A DNA stretch of 64,000 nt, taken from positions 111,610-175,609 of the forward strand of contig CAYZCE010000002.1 in NCBI GenBank assembly GCA_964476835.1. The letters are read 5' to 3'. Position numbers and translations under genes: made by a program. The DNA comes from PALSA-926 sp964476835. Lineage in GTDB: Bacteria; Pseudomonadota; Alphaproteobacteria; Micavibrionales; UBA2020. Positions 42,190 through 51,058 of this stretch are shown in pieces; within the stretch, counting starts at the first letter, position 1; each line of letters opens with the position of its first letter. The notes under the pieces are model-generated. The model worked only from the letters and a program-made list of their open reading frames with translations, had not been told where the DNA came from and made no database searches.

Positions 42190-42635
42190 CCCAATCCCTT
42201 CCCGCTTCCGAGCAGTTCCTTTCCTTCACGCTAGCTGGGCAAATGTTCGGCGTGCCGATCCTGCAGGTCAACGACGTGCTCGGCCCTCACAAGATCACCC
42301 GCGCCCCGCTCGCGCCGCCCGCCGTCGCCGGCGTCATGAACCTGCGCGGACGCATCGTCACCGCCATCGACGTGCGCAAATGCCTCGGCCAGCCGGCGCG
42401 CACGGCGGACGAAAGCCACATGGGCGTCGTCATCGATTCCAAAGGCGAGCTGTTCAGCCTGATGATCGACAAGGTCGGCGACGTGCTCTCGCTGGCACCG
42501 GACACTTTCGAGGCCGTGCCGGCGACGCTCGACGCCACGTGGCGCGGCGTGTCGTCGGGCATCCACAAGCTCAAGGACAGCATCCTCCTCGTGCTCGACG
42601 TCGGGCAGCTGCTGCGGCTGGCGGGCAACCGCTAG
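42186..42635 (+). CDS. cheW: chemotaxis coupling protein CheW
   Basis: 149 aa, single CheW domain. SFTLAGQMFGVPILQVNDVLG at the start, GVMNLRGRIVTAIDVRKCLG in the middle (the conserved NLRG) and a final ILLVLDVGQLL. Links receptors to CheA. Starts inside the cheA stop and ends 0 bp before cheB. The longer upstream frame is not coding. Confidence 0.95.
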   Translation: MTQSLPASEQFLSFTLAGQMFGVPILQVNDVLGPHKITRAPLAPPAVAGVMNLRGRIVTAIDVRKCLGQPARTADESHMGVVIDSKGELFSLMIDKVGDVLSLAPDTFEAVPATLDATWRGVSSGIHKLKDSILLVLDVGQLLRLAGNR

Positions 42636-43682
42636 ATGACGGCGCCCGTCCGCGTCCTGATCGTCGACGACTCCGCCGTGATCCGCACCGTCATCACGCG
42701 CACCCTGACGACCGAGCCGGACATGGCCGTCGTCGGCACCGCGCCGAACGGTGAGGCTGGCGTGAAAAGCATCCAGCGGCTCGACCCCGACATCGTCGTC
42801 CTCGACATCGAGATGCCGGTGATGGACGGCCTGACGGCCCTGCCGCTGATCCTGAAAGAAAAGCCGGGCGTGAAGGTGCTGATCTGCTCGACGCTGTCGG
42901 CGCGCGGGGCGGACATCAGCGTGCGCGCGCTGGAGCTCGGCGCGGCGGAATGCCTGCTCAAGCCCGGCAGCAGCGCCATCGTCACCGCCGACAGCTTCCG
43001 TGCCGAGCTGCTGCGCGTCATCCGCGCGCTCGCCGGCCGCCGCGCTGGCGCGGCGCAGAAAGCCACTGGAAAATTCACGCTGCGCCCGGCCGTCGCCGCG
43101 CCGCCGCCACGCATCGTCGCCATCGGCAGCTCGACCGGCGGGCCGAAGGCGCTGATGGACGTCATGCCCGGCCTGAAAGGCCTCAATGTGCCCATCATCG
43201 TCACGCAGCACATGCCCGCCACCTTCACCGCCATGCTCGCGCAGCATATCGCCGAGCGCAGCGGCATCCCGAGCCATGAAGCGACGGAAGGCATGACGGT
43301 GCGCCCCGGCTGCGTCTACGTCGCGCCGGGCGGCCGCCACATGACGCTGAAGCGCGGCGCGGGCGACCCCGTCATCGCGCTTACCGACGAGCCGCCCGAG
43401 AATTTCTGCCGCCCCTCGGTCAACCCGATGCTGCGCAGCCTGATCCCGATCTACGGCAACCGCATCATGACGGTCATGCTCACCGGCATGGGCATCGACG
43501 GGTCGCAGGCCGCGGCCGATGTCGTCGCCGCCGGCGGCCGCGTCATCGCGCAGGACGAGGCCACTTCCGTCGTCTGGGGCATGCCGGGCGCGGTGGCCAT
43601 GGCAGGGCTCTGCTCCGCCGTGCTGCCCGCGGAGAAAATTTCCGACGCCGTCAAGGCCGCGCTGGCAGGGAGACCGCTATGA
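42636..43682 (+). CDS. cheB: chemotaxis protein-glutamate methylesterase CheB
   Basis: 348 aa. Receiver domain with Asp57 in VVLDIEMPVMDG, a linker, then the methylesterase domain with catalytic Ser in IGSSTGGPKAL, His in VTQHMPATFT and Asp in GMGIDGSQA. Removes methyl groups from receptors for adaptation. 4-bp overlap with cheR. Full length. Confidence 0.95.
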   Translation: MTAPVRVLIVDDSAVIRTVITRTLTTEPDMAVVGTAPNGEAGVKSIQRLDPDIVVLDIEMPVMDGLTALPLILKEKPGVKVLICSTLSARGADISVRALELGAAECLLKPGSSAIVTADSFRAELLRVIRALAGRRAGAAQKATGKFTLRPAVAAPPPRIVAIGSSTGGPKALMDVMPGLKGLNVPIIVTQHMPATFTAMLAQHIAERSGIPSHEATEGMTVRPGCVYVAPGGRHMTLKRGAGDPVIALTDEPPENFCRPSVNPMLRSLIPIYGNRIMTVMLTGMGIDGSQAAADVVAAGGRVIAQDEATSVVWGMPGAVAMAGLCSAVLPAEKISDAVKAALAGRPL

Positions 43683-44500
43683 CCATGTCACCGGACGAAT
43701 TTACTTTCTTCCAGGCCTGGATCCACAAGAAGACCGGCGTGGCGTTCCAGAACGACAAGACCTACTTGTTGGAATCGCGCCTGTCGCCGGTGCTCAAGAC
43801 GCATGGCATTGCCCATTTGGCCGCACTGTCGCATGCCTTGCGGAACGCGCCGGATTCCGAGCTGGCGCAGCAGGTGATCGACGTGCTGACGACGCACGAG
43901 ACGATGTTCTTCCGCGACCCCAAGCTGTTCGACTATTTCCGCACCGCGATCCTGCCCGAGCTGGGCGGCAAGCGGAACAACCAGTTGCGGATCTGGTCGT
44001 CGGCCTGCGCGACGGGGCAGGAGCCTTATTCCATCGCTCTCGCCTTGCACGAAACGCTGCCGCGCCCGGCGGACTGGCGCATCGAGATCGTCGCGACCGA
44101 CATTTCCACCGCCGCGCTCGACAAGGCGCGCAGCGGGGAATACACGCCGTTCGAGGTGCAGCGCGGCCTGCCGCCACATATGGTCGAAAAGCACTTTGCG
44201 CCCGCCGGCCGGAACTGGAAGATCAAGGACAACATCCGCGAGCGCGTGCGCTTCCAGATCTTCAACCTGCTCGACCAGATGGACCATTTCGGTACATTTG
44301 ATGCCGTGTTCTGCCGCAACGTCATGATCTACTTCAATGAAGAGACGAAGAAGAAGGTGCTGACCAACCTCGTCAATCGCCTGCCGCAGGGCGGCTACCT
44401 GATGGTCGGTGCGACCGAGACGGTGCTGGGCCTCTGCCCGAACCTCAAGGCACATCCGCAATGCCCGGGGCTTTACAGCCGCTTTGACGCAGCAGCCTGA
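43679..44500 (+). CDS. cheR: chemotaxis protein methyltransferase CheR
   Basis: 273 aa. N-terminal helical domain, then a SAM-binding fold: VLTTHETMFFRDPKLFDYF, LRIWSSACATGQEPYSIAL (SAM loop), DISTAALDKARSGEYT, and FDAVFCRNVMIYFNEETKK. Methylates receptor glutamates. Last gene of the operon; its stop directly abuts the stop of convergent cydB, with no visible terminator between them. Confidence 0.95.
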   Translation: MTMSPDEFTFFQAWIHKKTGVAFQNDKTYLLESRLSPVLKTHGIAHLAALSHALRNAPDSELAQQVIDVLTTHETMFFRDPKLFDYFRTAILPELGGKRNNQLRIWSSACATGQEPYSIALALHETLPRPADWRIEIVATDISTAALDKARSGEYTPFEVQRGLPPHMVEKHFAPAGRNWKIKDNIRERVRFQIFNLLDQMDHFGTFDAVFCRNVMIYFNEETKKKVLTNLVNRLPQGGYLMVGATETVLGLCPNLKAHPQCPGLYSRFDAAA

Positions 44501-45502
44501 TCAATCGTACGTCAGGTCGTGCGCCTTGCCGTGGAAGATGCGGTAGGCGATGAACGTATATCCGATCAGCAGCGGCAGCACGACGAGCGCGCCGACAAGG
44601 ATGATCATCAGCGATTCCGGCGCGCTCGCCGCATCGACGATCTTGAGCTGGTCGGGGACGATATAAGGGTAGAAGCTGTAGGCCAGCCCGATAAAGCAGA
44701 GGATAAAGACGCCGACCGTCGCCGCGAAGGGCACCCAGACGCGGCCCGCTTTCGGCTGCACGCTGAGGCTGCGGAAGAGCACGATCAACAGCGCCAGCGT
44801 CAACAAGGGAATGGGCGCAAGCATGAAAACGGCGGGCGTCGAGAACCACTTCTCGAAGATGCGGGAACTGACAAGCGGCGTGGCGAGCGAGATCAGCGCG
44901 ATCCCCTGCACCGTCGCCCCGAGCGACATCATCCCCCATCGCGCGGCTTTTTTCTGCAGCGCGCCTTCGGTTTTCATGAGCAGCCAGCCGGAAGCGATCA
45001 GGCAATAACCTGCCACAACCGAGACGCCTGAGAGCAGCGAGAATGCAATCGCGCCCAATCGCGCGTCGAAGCCGAGGATGTAGGAGCCGAGCATATACCC
45101 TTGCGAAAACGCCGCCAGCAGCGAGCCGAAGATGAAGGCATTGTTCCAGGCGCGGCGGTGCGCATCTTTCGCCTTGGCGCGGAAGTCGAAAGCGACCCCG
45201 CGCAGGATCAATCCCGCCAGCATCACGGCGACAGGCAGGTAAAGGTGCGTCAGGATGATGCCGTGCGCAGCAGGAAACGCGACCAGAAGCAGGCCGACGC
45301 CGAGCACCAGCCACGTCTCGTTCGCATCCCAGAAGGGGCCGATGGAGCCGATCATGCGGTCTTGCTCGTCCGGCTCCGCCGCGCGCATCAGCACGCCGAC
45401 GCCGAGATCGTAGCCGTCGAGCACCGCGTAAATCAGCATGGCCAAGCCCATCAGGCCGGCGAAAACCAGCGGCAGCCACTGCCCGTTCGCGAAGATTTCC
45501 AT
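44501..45502 (-). CDS. cydB: cytochrome bd-type quinol oxidase subunit II
   Basis: 333 aa, eight to nine transmembrane helices. Typical start LVFAGLMGLAMLIYAVLDGYDLGVGVL and the conserved GPFWDANETWLVLG. Forms the bd oxidase with CydA. AAGGAGA lies 7 nt before the ATG. No cydX-like small gene is recognisable after it, and the stop faces cheR. Confidence 0.95.
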   Translation of the reverse strand: MEIFANGQWLPLVFAGLMGLAMLIYAVLDGYDLGVGVLMRAAEPDEQDRMIGSIGPFWDANETWLVLGVGLLLVAFPAAHGIILTHLYLPVAVMLAGLILRGVAFDFRAKAKDAHRRAWNNAFIFGSLLAAFSQGYMLGSYILGFDARLGAIAFSLLSGVSVVAGYCLIASGWLLMKTEGALQKKAARWGMMSLGATVQGIALISLATPLVSSRIFEKWFSTPAVFMLAPIPLLTLALLIVLFRSLSVQPKAGRVWVPFAATVGVFILCFIGLAYSFYPYIVPDQLKIVDAASAPESLMIILVGALVVLPLLIGYTFIAYRIFHGKAHDLTYD

Positions 45503-45512
45503 GGGCGTCTCC

Positions 45513-46814
45513 TTATTTTGCAGCCTTGCGGGCCATGTGGAACAACGTGCCGATAAATGCGGTCAGCAGCACGGCGTACAGCGCCAGGTACATCGTCAGG
45601 CTGAAACCGATGGAAGACGCGGGCACCTTGGATGCCGCATCGACCGTCTTGAGCACGCCGGTCACCAGCCACGGCTGGCGGCCGATCTCGGTCACGTACC
45701 AGCCGGCGAGCGTCGCCGCCCAGCCGGAGAACGCCATCGGCACCAGAAGCGCGCTCAGCACACCCGGCAGCGCACGCCCGCGCCATAAGTATAAAGCGGC
45801 AGACCACGCCGCGAACAGCATCAGGAATCCGACGCCGACCATGATGCGGAAACCGAAGAACAGCGGCGCCACCGGCGGATGGTTGTCGGCGAAGGCGTCG
45901 ATGCCCTTAAGTTCGCCGTCGCGCGCGTGGGTGAGGACGACGCTGGCCATTTGCGGCAGCTCGACGGCGTAATCGTTGCTTTGCGTCTTGGCGTTCGGCA
46001 CGGCGAAGAGCACCAGCGGCGCGCCGGCCTGCGTCTTCCACAGCGCTTCCATCGCCGCGATCTTCTGCGGCTGGTGGTGCAGCGTGTTCAGGCCGTGCAG
46101 GTCACCCATGAAGATTTGCAACGGGATCAGCACGGCTGCTGCGAAGACGCCGCATTTGAGCGCGGCCGCCACTGCCGCCGTCCGGTCGCCGTGGCGCCAG
46201 CGCCATGCCGAGATTCCGGCGATCAGGAAAGAGGCCGTCAGACCGGAAGCCAGTAGCATATGCGTCAGTCGGTAAGGGAAAGACGGGTTGAAGATGATGC
46301 GGAACCAGCTGGTCGCATGCGCGACGCCGCCATGCATCTCGAAGCCGTCGGGCGTCTGCATCCAGCTGTTGAGCGCCAGGATCCAGAACGCCGAGGCCGT
46401 GGTGCCGAAGGCGACGAGGAACGTCGCCAGCGTATGCACCTTCGCGGGCACGCGGCGGAAGCCGAACAGCATGATGCCGAGGAACGTCGCTTCCAGAAAG
46501 AACGCGGTCAGCACCTCATAAGCCAGCAGCGGCCCTGCGATATTGCCGACCGTCAGCATGTAACCCGGCCAGTTGGTGCCGAACTGAAACGACATGGTCA
46601 CGCCGCTGACGATGCCGAGCGCGAAGCACAGCGCGAAAACCTTCGTCCAGAAAAAATAGGCGTCCATCCACTTGTTGTCGCCTGTCGCCGCAAAGCGCGA
46701 CTTGAAGAACAACAGGAACCAGCCGAGCGCGATGGTGATGCTGGGAAACAAAATGTGGAACGAAATATTTGCCGCGAACTGGATGCGCGCCAACAGGGCG
46801 GGGTCGAGAGCCAT
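45513..46814 (-). CDS. cydA: cytochrome bd-type quinol oxidase subunit I
   Basis: 433 aa. Binds haems b558, b595 and d; the axial His20 lies in FAANISFHILFPSITIALGW. The short length and short quinol loop resemble the CioA (cyanide-insensitive) branch rather than the long E. coli type. High oxygen affinity oxidase for microaerobic respiration. GGAGGAG precedes the ATG. Next to an oxygen-sensing receptor operon. Confidence 0.95.
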   Translation of the reverse strand: MALDPALLARIQFAANISFHILFPSITIALGWFLLFFKSRFAATGDNKWMDAYFFWTKVFALCFALGIVSGVTMSFQFGTNWPGYMLTVGNIAGPLLAYEVLTAFFLEATFLGIMLFGFRRVPAKVHTLATFLVAFGTTASAFWILALNSWMQTPDGFEMHGGVAHATSWFRIIFNPSFPYRLTHMLLASGLTASFLIAGISAWRWRHGDRTAAVAAALKCGVFAAAVLIPLQIFMGDLHGLNTLHHQPQKIAAMEALWKTQAGAPLVLFAVPNAKTQSNDYAVELPQMASVVLTHARDGELKGIDAFADNHPPVAPLFFGFRIMVGVGFLMLFAAWSAALYLWRGRALPGVLSALLVPMAFSGWAATLAGWYVTEIGRQPWLVTGVLKTVDAASKVPASSIGFSLTMYLALYAVLLTAFIGTLFHMARKAAK

Positions 46815-46899
46815 GACTTACTCCTCCATCAGGGCGCCACCATACCCTATATATAAGGCATTGAAAAGATTGAAATATAGAGGAGTTTTTTAGTCCTGT

Positions 46900-48309
46900 T
46901 TACGTCACCGGAGAGCCGCCGAGCGCGACGAAAAGACGCGCCGTATCAAGGTACTGGCGGCCCTGCGCCTCGGTCAGGCCGAGGCGCGCGTGGCCGAGCA
47001 GGCGCTGCGCGTCCTGCACTTGCAGCAGGCTGATGTTGCCGGCCTCGTAACTTTTGCGCGCCAAGTCGAGCGAAGAACGCGCAGTCTCGACGGCGCGGCG
47101 GTGCGCGGCGACGTCTTCCGCATCATGCGTCAATGCGGAGAGGGAATCCGCCACCTGCCCGAAGGCATTGAGGATCGTCTGCTGGTAGACGGCCAGCGCC
47201 TGTTTGTAGTTGTGCTCCACTGCGCGCTTTTCAGCGGAGAGCGTGTCGTTCATGACCGGCATGGTGGCGTTGGCGGCGATGGCCCAGGCCGTAGCCGCGC
47301 TCTTGAAGAGGCCGGCGGGCGTCAGTGCTTCCTGCATCACGTTGGCGCTCAAGGTCAGGCTTGGATAGAGGTTGGCCTCGGCGACGCCGATCGCGGCGGA
47401 GGCCGCGTGCAGGTTGGCCTCGGCGGCGAGGATGTCGGGACGGCTGCGCGCCAGTTCCGACGGCAGGCGCAGCGGAATCTCCTTCGGCAACGCGAAGGCG
47501 TCGAGCTTGAAGGGCGGCGCGGCTTCGTCGGCGGGCGCATGGCTGGTCAGCACGGCGAGGGAGTGGCGCGCGACGCTCATCCTTTGCTTGAGCGGCGGCA
47601 GCAGCGTGGTGTCGCTGTCAAGCTGGCTTTGCGCGGCGAGGATATCCACCTTGGTGCCCGCACCGGCGGCGTAGGACTTGCGCGTGAGGTCCAGCGTCTT
47701 GCGGTCGTCGGAGATGATGCTTTCGACCGCGGCAATGCCGGCCTTGGCGGTGGCGATGTCCACCGCGGCGGCAACAACGTTGCCGGTCAGCGAGACATAG
47801 GCGGCGTCCAGCTGGCGCGCGCTATAGTCGGCGAAGGCCTGACGCTGCTCCACGCGACGCTTGCCGCCGCCGAAGATGTCGGGCGTCCAGCTGGCCGAGG
47901 CGCCGACCTCATAAGCCGTGAACGGCGGGATCGCGAAGTCGGAAGGACCGAACATCGCCGCGCCGTATTTCTGGCGCGGCACCGCGGCGGCCAGCGCGAC
48001 TTGCGGCTGCAACGTGCCCTCTTCCGCCCGCACGGCTTCTTGGGCCGCGGCCAGCGACTCTTGTGCGGCAACAATGCCGGGATTGTGGTCGATGGCGGTT
48101 GCGATGGCATCGTCGAGCGGCGCGGAGGCGAAGAGACGCCACCATTCGCGCTGCAATTGCTTGCCGACGGCGACGCGCTGACCGTGCGGCAGGGCTTCAT
48201 CGGCGGCAAGGTAGGAGGCCGTCTTGGGCGCTTCCGGCGGCGTGAAATCAGGACCGCGCGTGCAGGCGGCCAAGGCGATCAGAAGAGCGAGGGCGGAAAT
48301 TCTTTTCAT
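46900..48309 (-). CDS. outer-membrane efflux lipoprotein, NodT/OprM type
   Basis: 469 aa. Signal peptide with lipobox LALIALAAC-like end; the acylated residue would be Cys16 (LAAC). TolC-like fold with two outer membrane efflux repeats: PDIFGGGKRRVEQRQAFADYSARQLDAAYVSL and VGVAEANLYPSLTLSANV (ASP-x-x-G-type). Start at 48309 with GGAG upstream; seven codons of upstream frame are rejected. Last gene of the emrA–emrB–nodT operon and provides the outer-membrane channel. Confidence 0.92.
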   Translation of the reverse strand: MKRISALALLIALAACTRGPDFTPPEAPKTASYLAADEALPHGQRVAVGKQLQREWWRLFASAPLDDAIATAIDHNPGIVAAQESLAAAQEAVRAEEGTLQPQVALAAAVPRQKYGAAMFGPSDFAIPPFTAYEVGASASWTPDIFGGGKRRVEQRQAFADYSARQLDAAYVSLTGNVVAAAVDIATAKAGIAAVESIISDDRKTLDLTRKSYAAGAGTKVDILAAQSQLDSDTTLLPPLKQRMSVARHSLAVLTSHAPADEAAPPFKLDAFALPKEIPLRLPSELARSRPDILAAEANLHAASAAIGVAEANLYPSLTLSANVMQEALTPAGLFKSAATAWAIAANATMPVMNDTLSAEKRAVEHNYKQALAVYQQTILNAFGQVADSLSALTHDAEDVAAHRRAVETARSSLDLARKSYEAGNISLLQVQDAQRLLGHARLGLTEAQGRQYLDTARLFVALGGSPVT

Positions 48310-48313
48310 GACA

Positions 48314-49918
48314 CTACTCCAAAATCGCATGTTCGTCGGGGGCGGACTTACGCTTCGGCTGGCGCAAGAGAAGCAGAAGCGGTATGACGCAAATCGTGAT
48401 CACCATCATCAGCTTGTAATCGTTGAGGTAGGCGATCTCCGCCGCCTGCCGCGTCAGCATGCCGTTGATCGCCGCCAAACCTTGCGCCGACCCAGGATCA
48501 AGATGTAGCGCGGCATAGGCCGGAGCGTCAAGGTTATAGGGAGTGATGCGCTCGGCCAGATGGGCATGCAAAACTTGCGTCTTCTGGGTCAACAGGAACT
48601 GGACGACTGAAATGCCGATGGCGCTGCCGATATTGCGCAGCAGGTTGAAGAAAGCCGTGCCTTCGTTGCGCAGCTCGGTCGGCAGCGTGGCAAAGGCAAG
48701 CGTCGAGAGCGGCACATAGGACAGCCCGATGCCGAAGCCCTGCAGCAGGCCACTGACGACGATCGGCGTCGTGTCCATCTGCAGGTTGAAGTTGCTCATC
48801 TTCCAAAGCGAGAAGGCGGTGAGCGAGAGCCCGACCGCCATGATCTTGCGCGCATCCACCCGGCCGAGCAGGCGCCCAACCAGCCACATCGCCATCATCG
48901 TCCCCGCCCCGCGCGGCGCGGTGACGAGGCCGGTAAGCACGACGGGGTATTGCATCTCGTTCTGCAGCATCGGCGGGATCAGCGCGAGCGTCGCGAACAG
49001 CACGACGCCGATCAGGAAGATGAAGATGTTGGAGGCCAGGAAGTTGCGGTCGCGGAACAAGGCCGGGCTCAGGAACGGCGCGGGATGCGTCAACGTGTGC
49101 ACGATAAAGAGATAGAAGGCGATGGCCGCGAGGGAAGCCTCGACGACGACCTCCGGCGAGGTGAACCAGTCTTTTAATTCCCCACGGTCGAGCATCAGCT
49201 GCATCGCACCGAGGCCGAGGCTGAGCGTCGCGAAGCCGAAGAAGTCGAACTTGCCGAGTCGTTTCAGCGTATCCGGCATCGAGGCGGAGAGGCCAAGGAA
49301 GGCGAGGATGCCGATCGGCACGTTGATATAGAAGACCCAACGCCAGCTGTAATTCTCGGTCAGCCAGCCGCCGAGCGCGGGACCGAGGATCGGCCCCATC
49401 GTCACGCCCATGCCCCAGATCGCCATGGCGCGGCCGTGGTTTTCGGGCGGGTTGATGTCGAACATCACGGCCTGCGACAAAGGCACCAGCGCCGCGCCGG
49501 AAATGCCCTGCAGCAGGCGGAACAATACGATTTCCGGCAGGCTGGTCGCCATGCCGCAGAGCGCGGAGGCCATCGTGAACCCCGCGATCGAGAGCAAAAA
49601 CACCTTCTTGCGCCCGAACCGCCCCGCCAGCCAGCCGGTCAGCGGGATCATGATCGCGGAGGCGATGATATAGGATGTGAGCACCCAGCTCATCTGGTCT
49701 TGTGTGCCGGAAAGCGTGCCCTGCATCTTGGGCAGCGCGACGTTGGCGATGGTGGAATCGATGGCCTGCATGATCGTCGCGGCCATGACGGAAACGGTAA
49801 TCAGCGCGTGGTTGAGCGGCGGCTCGTCCACATGCTCCTGCGGCGGCGGCGGTATGGCCGCGCCGATGCCGGCTTCTTCGGCAACTTCTTCGATGACGTC
49901 CGGCGATCCGGCGGTCAT
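48314..49918 (-). CDS. DHA2-family multidrug efflux permease, EmrB type
   Basis: 534 aa with 14 predicted transmembrane helices. MFS motifs: MQAIDSTIANVALPKM in helix 1, GWLAGRFGRKKVFLLS (motif A) after helix 2, and the DHA14 motif GPILGPALGGWLTENYSWRWVFYINVPIG. N-terminal 38-residue acidic/Pro-rich tail. Start at 49918 rather than 49972, since GGAGG lies about 11 nt upstream; this ATG falls right after the emrA stop. Pumps hydrophobic drugs using proton motive force with the adjacent HlyD-type adaptor. Confidence 0.92.
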   Translation of the reverse strand: MTAGSPDVIEEVAEEAGIGAAIPPPPQEHVDEPPLNHALITVSVMAATIMQAIDSTIANVALPKMQGTLSGTQDQMSWVLTSYIIASAIMIPLTGWLAGRFGRKKVFLLSIAGFTMASALCGMATSLPEIVLFRLLQGISGAALVPLSQAVMFDINPPENHGRAMAIWGMGVTMGPILGPALGGWLTENYSWRWVFYINVPIGILAFLGLSASMPDTLKRLGKFDFFGFATLSLGLGAMQLMLDRGELKDWFTSPEVVVEASLAAIAFYLFIVHTLTHPAPFLSPALFRDRNFLASNIFIFLIGVVLFATLALIPPMLQNEMQYPVVLTGLVTAPRGAGTMMAMWLVGRLLGRVDARKIMAVGLSLTAFSLWKMSNFNLQMDTTPIVVSGLLQGFGIGLSYVPLSTLAFATLPTELRNEGTAFFNLLRNIGSAIGISVVQFLLTQKTQVLHAHLAERITPYNLDAPAYAALHLDPGSAQGLAAINGMLTRQAAEIAYLNDYKLMMVITICVIPLLLLLRQPKRKSAPDEHAILE

Positions 49919-49919
49919 G

Positions 49920-50969
49920 TTACAGCACGCCTCCGCGTTCCATCCGCGTCTTGCCGGTGTCGACATCGACAAGCGCGCTCAAGCCCGCATGCATGGCAAC
50001 GCCGGCGTCGGCGTTATCGAGGCTGATGCGCACCGGCAGGCGCTGCACGACCTTGACCCAGTTGCCCGTCGCGTTCTCCGGCGGCAGCAGCGAGAAGCTG
50101 GAACCCGTGCCCGCGCCGAGGCTTTCGACCTTGCCTTTGAAGACGCGGCCCGGATAGGTGTCGATGCGGATCGAGGCTTCCTGCCCCGCCTGCATATGCG
50201 TCAACTCGGTTTCCTTGAAGTTCGCCTCGACCCACACGTCGGTCGCGGAGACGATGGCGAAGACCGGCGTGGCCGCCTTGATATAGTTGCCGACCTGCAG
50301 CTGCTCCACGCGCGCGGCGATGCCGTCGGCGGGCGCGGTGACGATGGTATACGAAAGCTCCAGCTGCACCTTGTCAAGCGCAGCCTGCGCCTGACGGACG
50401 GACGGATGCGCGTCGATATCGGCGTCAGGATCGTCGCCGAGGGAGATGCGCACGTTCTCGCGCCCCTGCTCGGCGCTTGCGAGCTGCTGTTTCGCCTGGT
50501 CAAGCGCATGTTGCGCCTTGTCGAGCTGGGATTGCGACGAGATGCCTTGCGCCGCCAGCTTTTTCTGGCGGTCGACATCGGTCTGGGTATAGGTGAGCGT
50601 GTCGGTCGCCGCCTTCACGTCGGCGGCGCGCTGCAGATAGGTCGCCTTGAGCGCGGCGATGCGCAGGCGCGCGTCGGCCAGCTTGGCCTTGGCGTCTTCG
50701 ACGGCGATGGCATAGTCGCGGTCGTCGAGCCTGAACAGCACATCGCCCTTCTTGACGGGCTGGTTGTCGTGCACGTCGATCTCGGTCACGCGCCCCGCGA
50801 TATTGGCGCTGATGTCGGTGCGCGCCGCCTGCATGTAGGCGTCGTCGGTCGACATGTAGCGGCCGCCGGTCAGGTAGAAATACCCGCCCACGACGAGGAA
50901 CACGAGGGGGCCCAGGACCAGAAGGATGCGGCGGAGCGGCTGCAGGCCGCTTTTCTTTTCGTTTTTCAT
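49920..50969 (-). CDS. HlyD-family membrane fusion protein, EmrA type
   Basis: 349 aa. One N-terminal anchor (about 17-36), then a lipoyl-like half (IAGRVTEIDVHDNQPVKKGDVLFRLD), a coiled-coil hairpin of about 100 residues, and the other half (YTIVTAPADGIAARVEQLQVGNYI), followed by beta-barrel segments. Connects EmrB to the outer-membrane lipoprotein. GGAGA precedes the ATG. First gene of the efflux operon, divergent from a LysR gene. Confidence 0.93.
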   Translation of the reverse strand: MKNEKKSGLQPLRRILLVLGPLVFLVVGGYFYLTGGRYMSTDDAYMQAARTDISANIAGRVTEIDVHDNQPVKKGDVLFRLDDRDYAIAVEDAKAKLADARLRIAALKATYLQRAADVKAATDTLTYTQTDVDRQKKLAAQGISSQSQLDKAQHALDQAKQQLASAEQGRENVRISLGDDPDADIDAHPSVRQAQAALDKVQLELSYTIVTAPADGIAARVEQLQVGNYIKAATPVFAIVSATDVWVEANFKETELTHMQAGQEASIRIDTYPGRVFKGKVESLGAGTGSSFSLLPPENATGNWVKVVQRLPVRISLDNADAGVAMHAGLSALVDVDTGKTRMERGGVL

Positions 50970-51010
50970 GCGGTTTTCTCCATATTTCCAGTATAGCCTT
51001 TTCCCGCTTC

Positions 51011-51025
51011 TGTGATAATATCACA
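51011..51025. promoter_or_regulatory. dyad between the efflux operon and its LysR gene
   Basis: TGTGAT-AAT-ATCACA, perfect 6-bp arms, in the AT-rich divergent promoter region (50970-51058). A likely operator for the efflux operon or lysR. Confidence 0.5.
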
Positions 51026-51039
51026 TAATATTAATATAC

Positions 51040-51058
51040 TATTCGTCATGGTCGAATA
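51040..51058. promoter_or_regulatory. LysR-type dyad at the lysR start
   Basis: TATTCG-N7-CGAATA, which contains the T-N11-A pattern of LysR-type sites. It ends one base before the lysR ATG, so binding would also block lysR expression (autoregulation). Confidence 0.55.
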
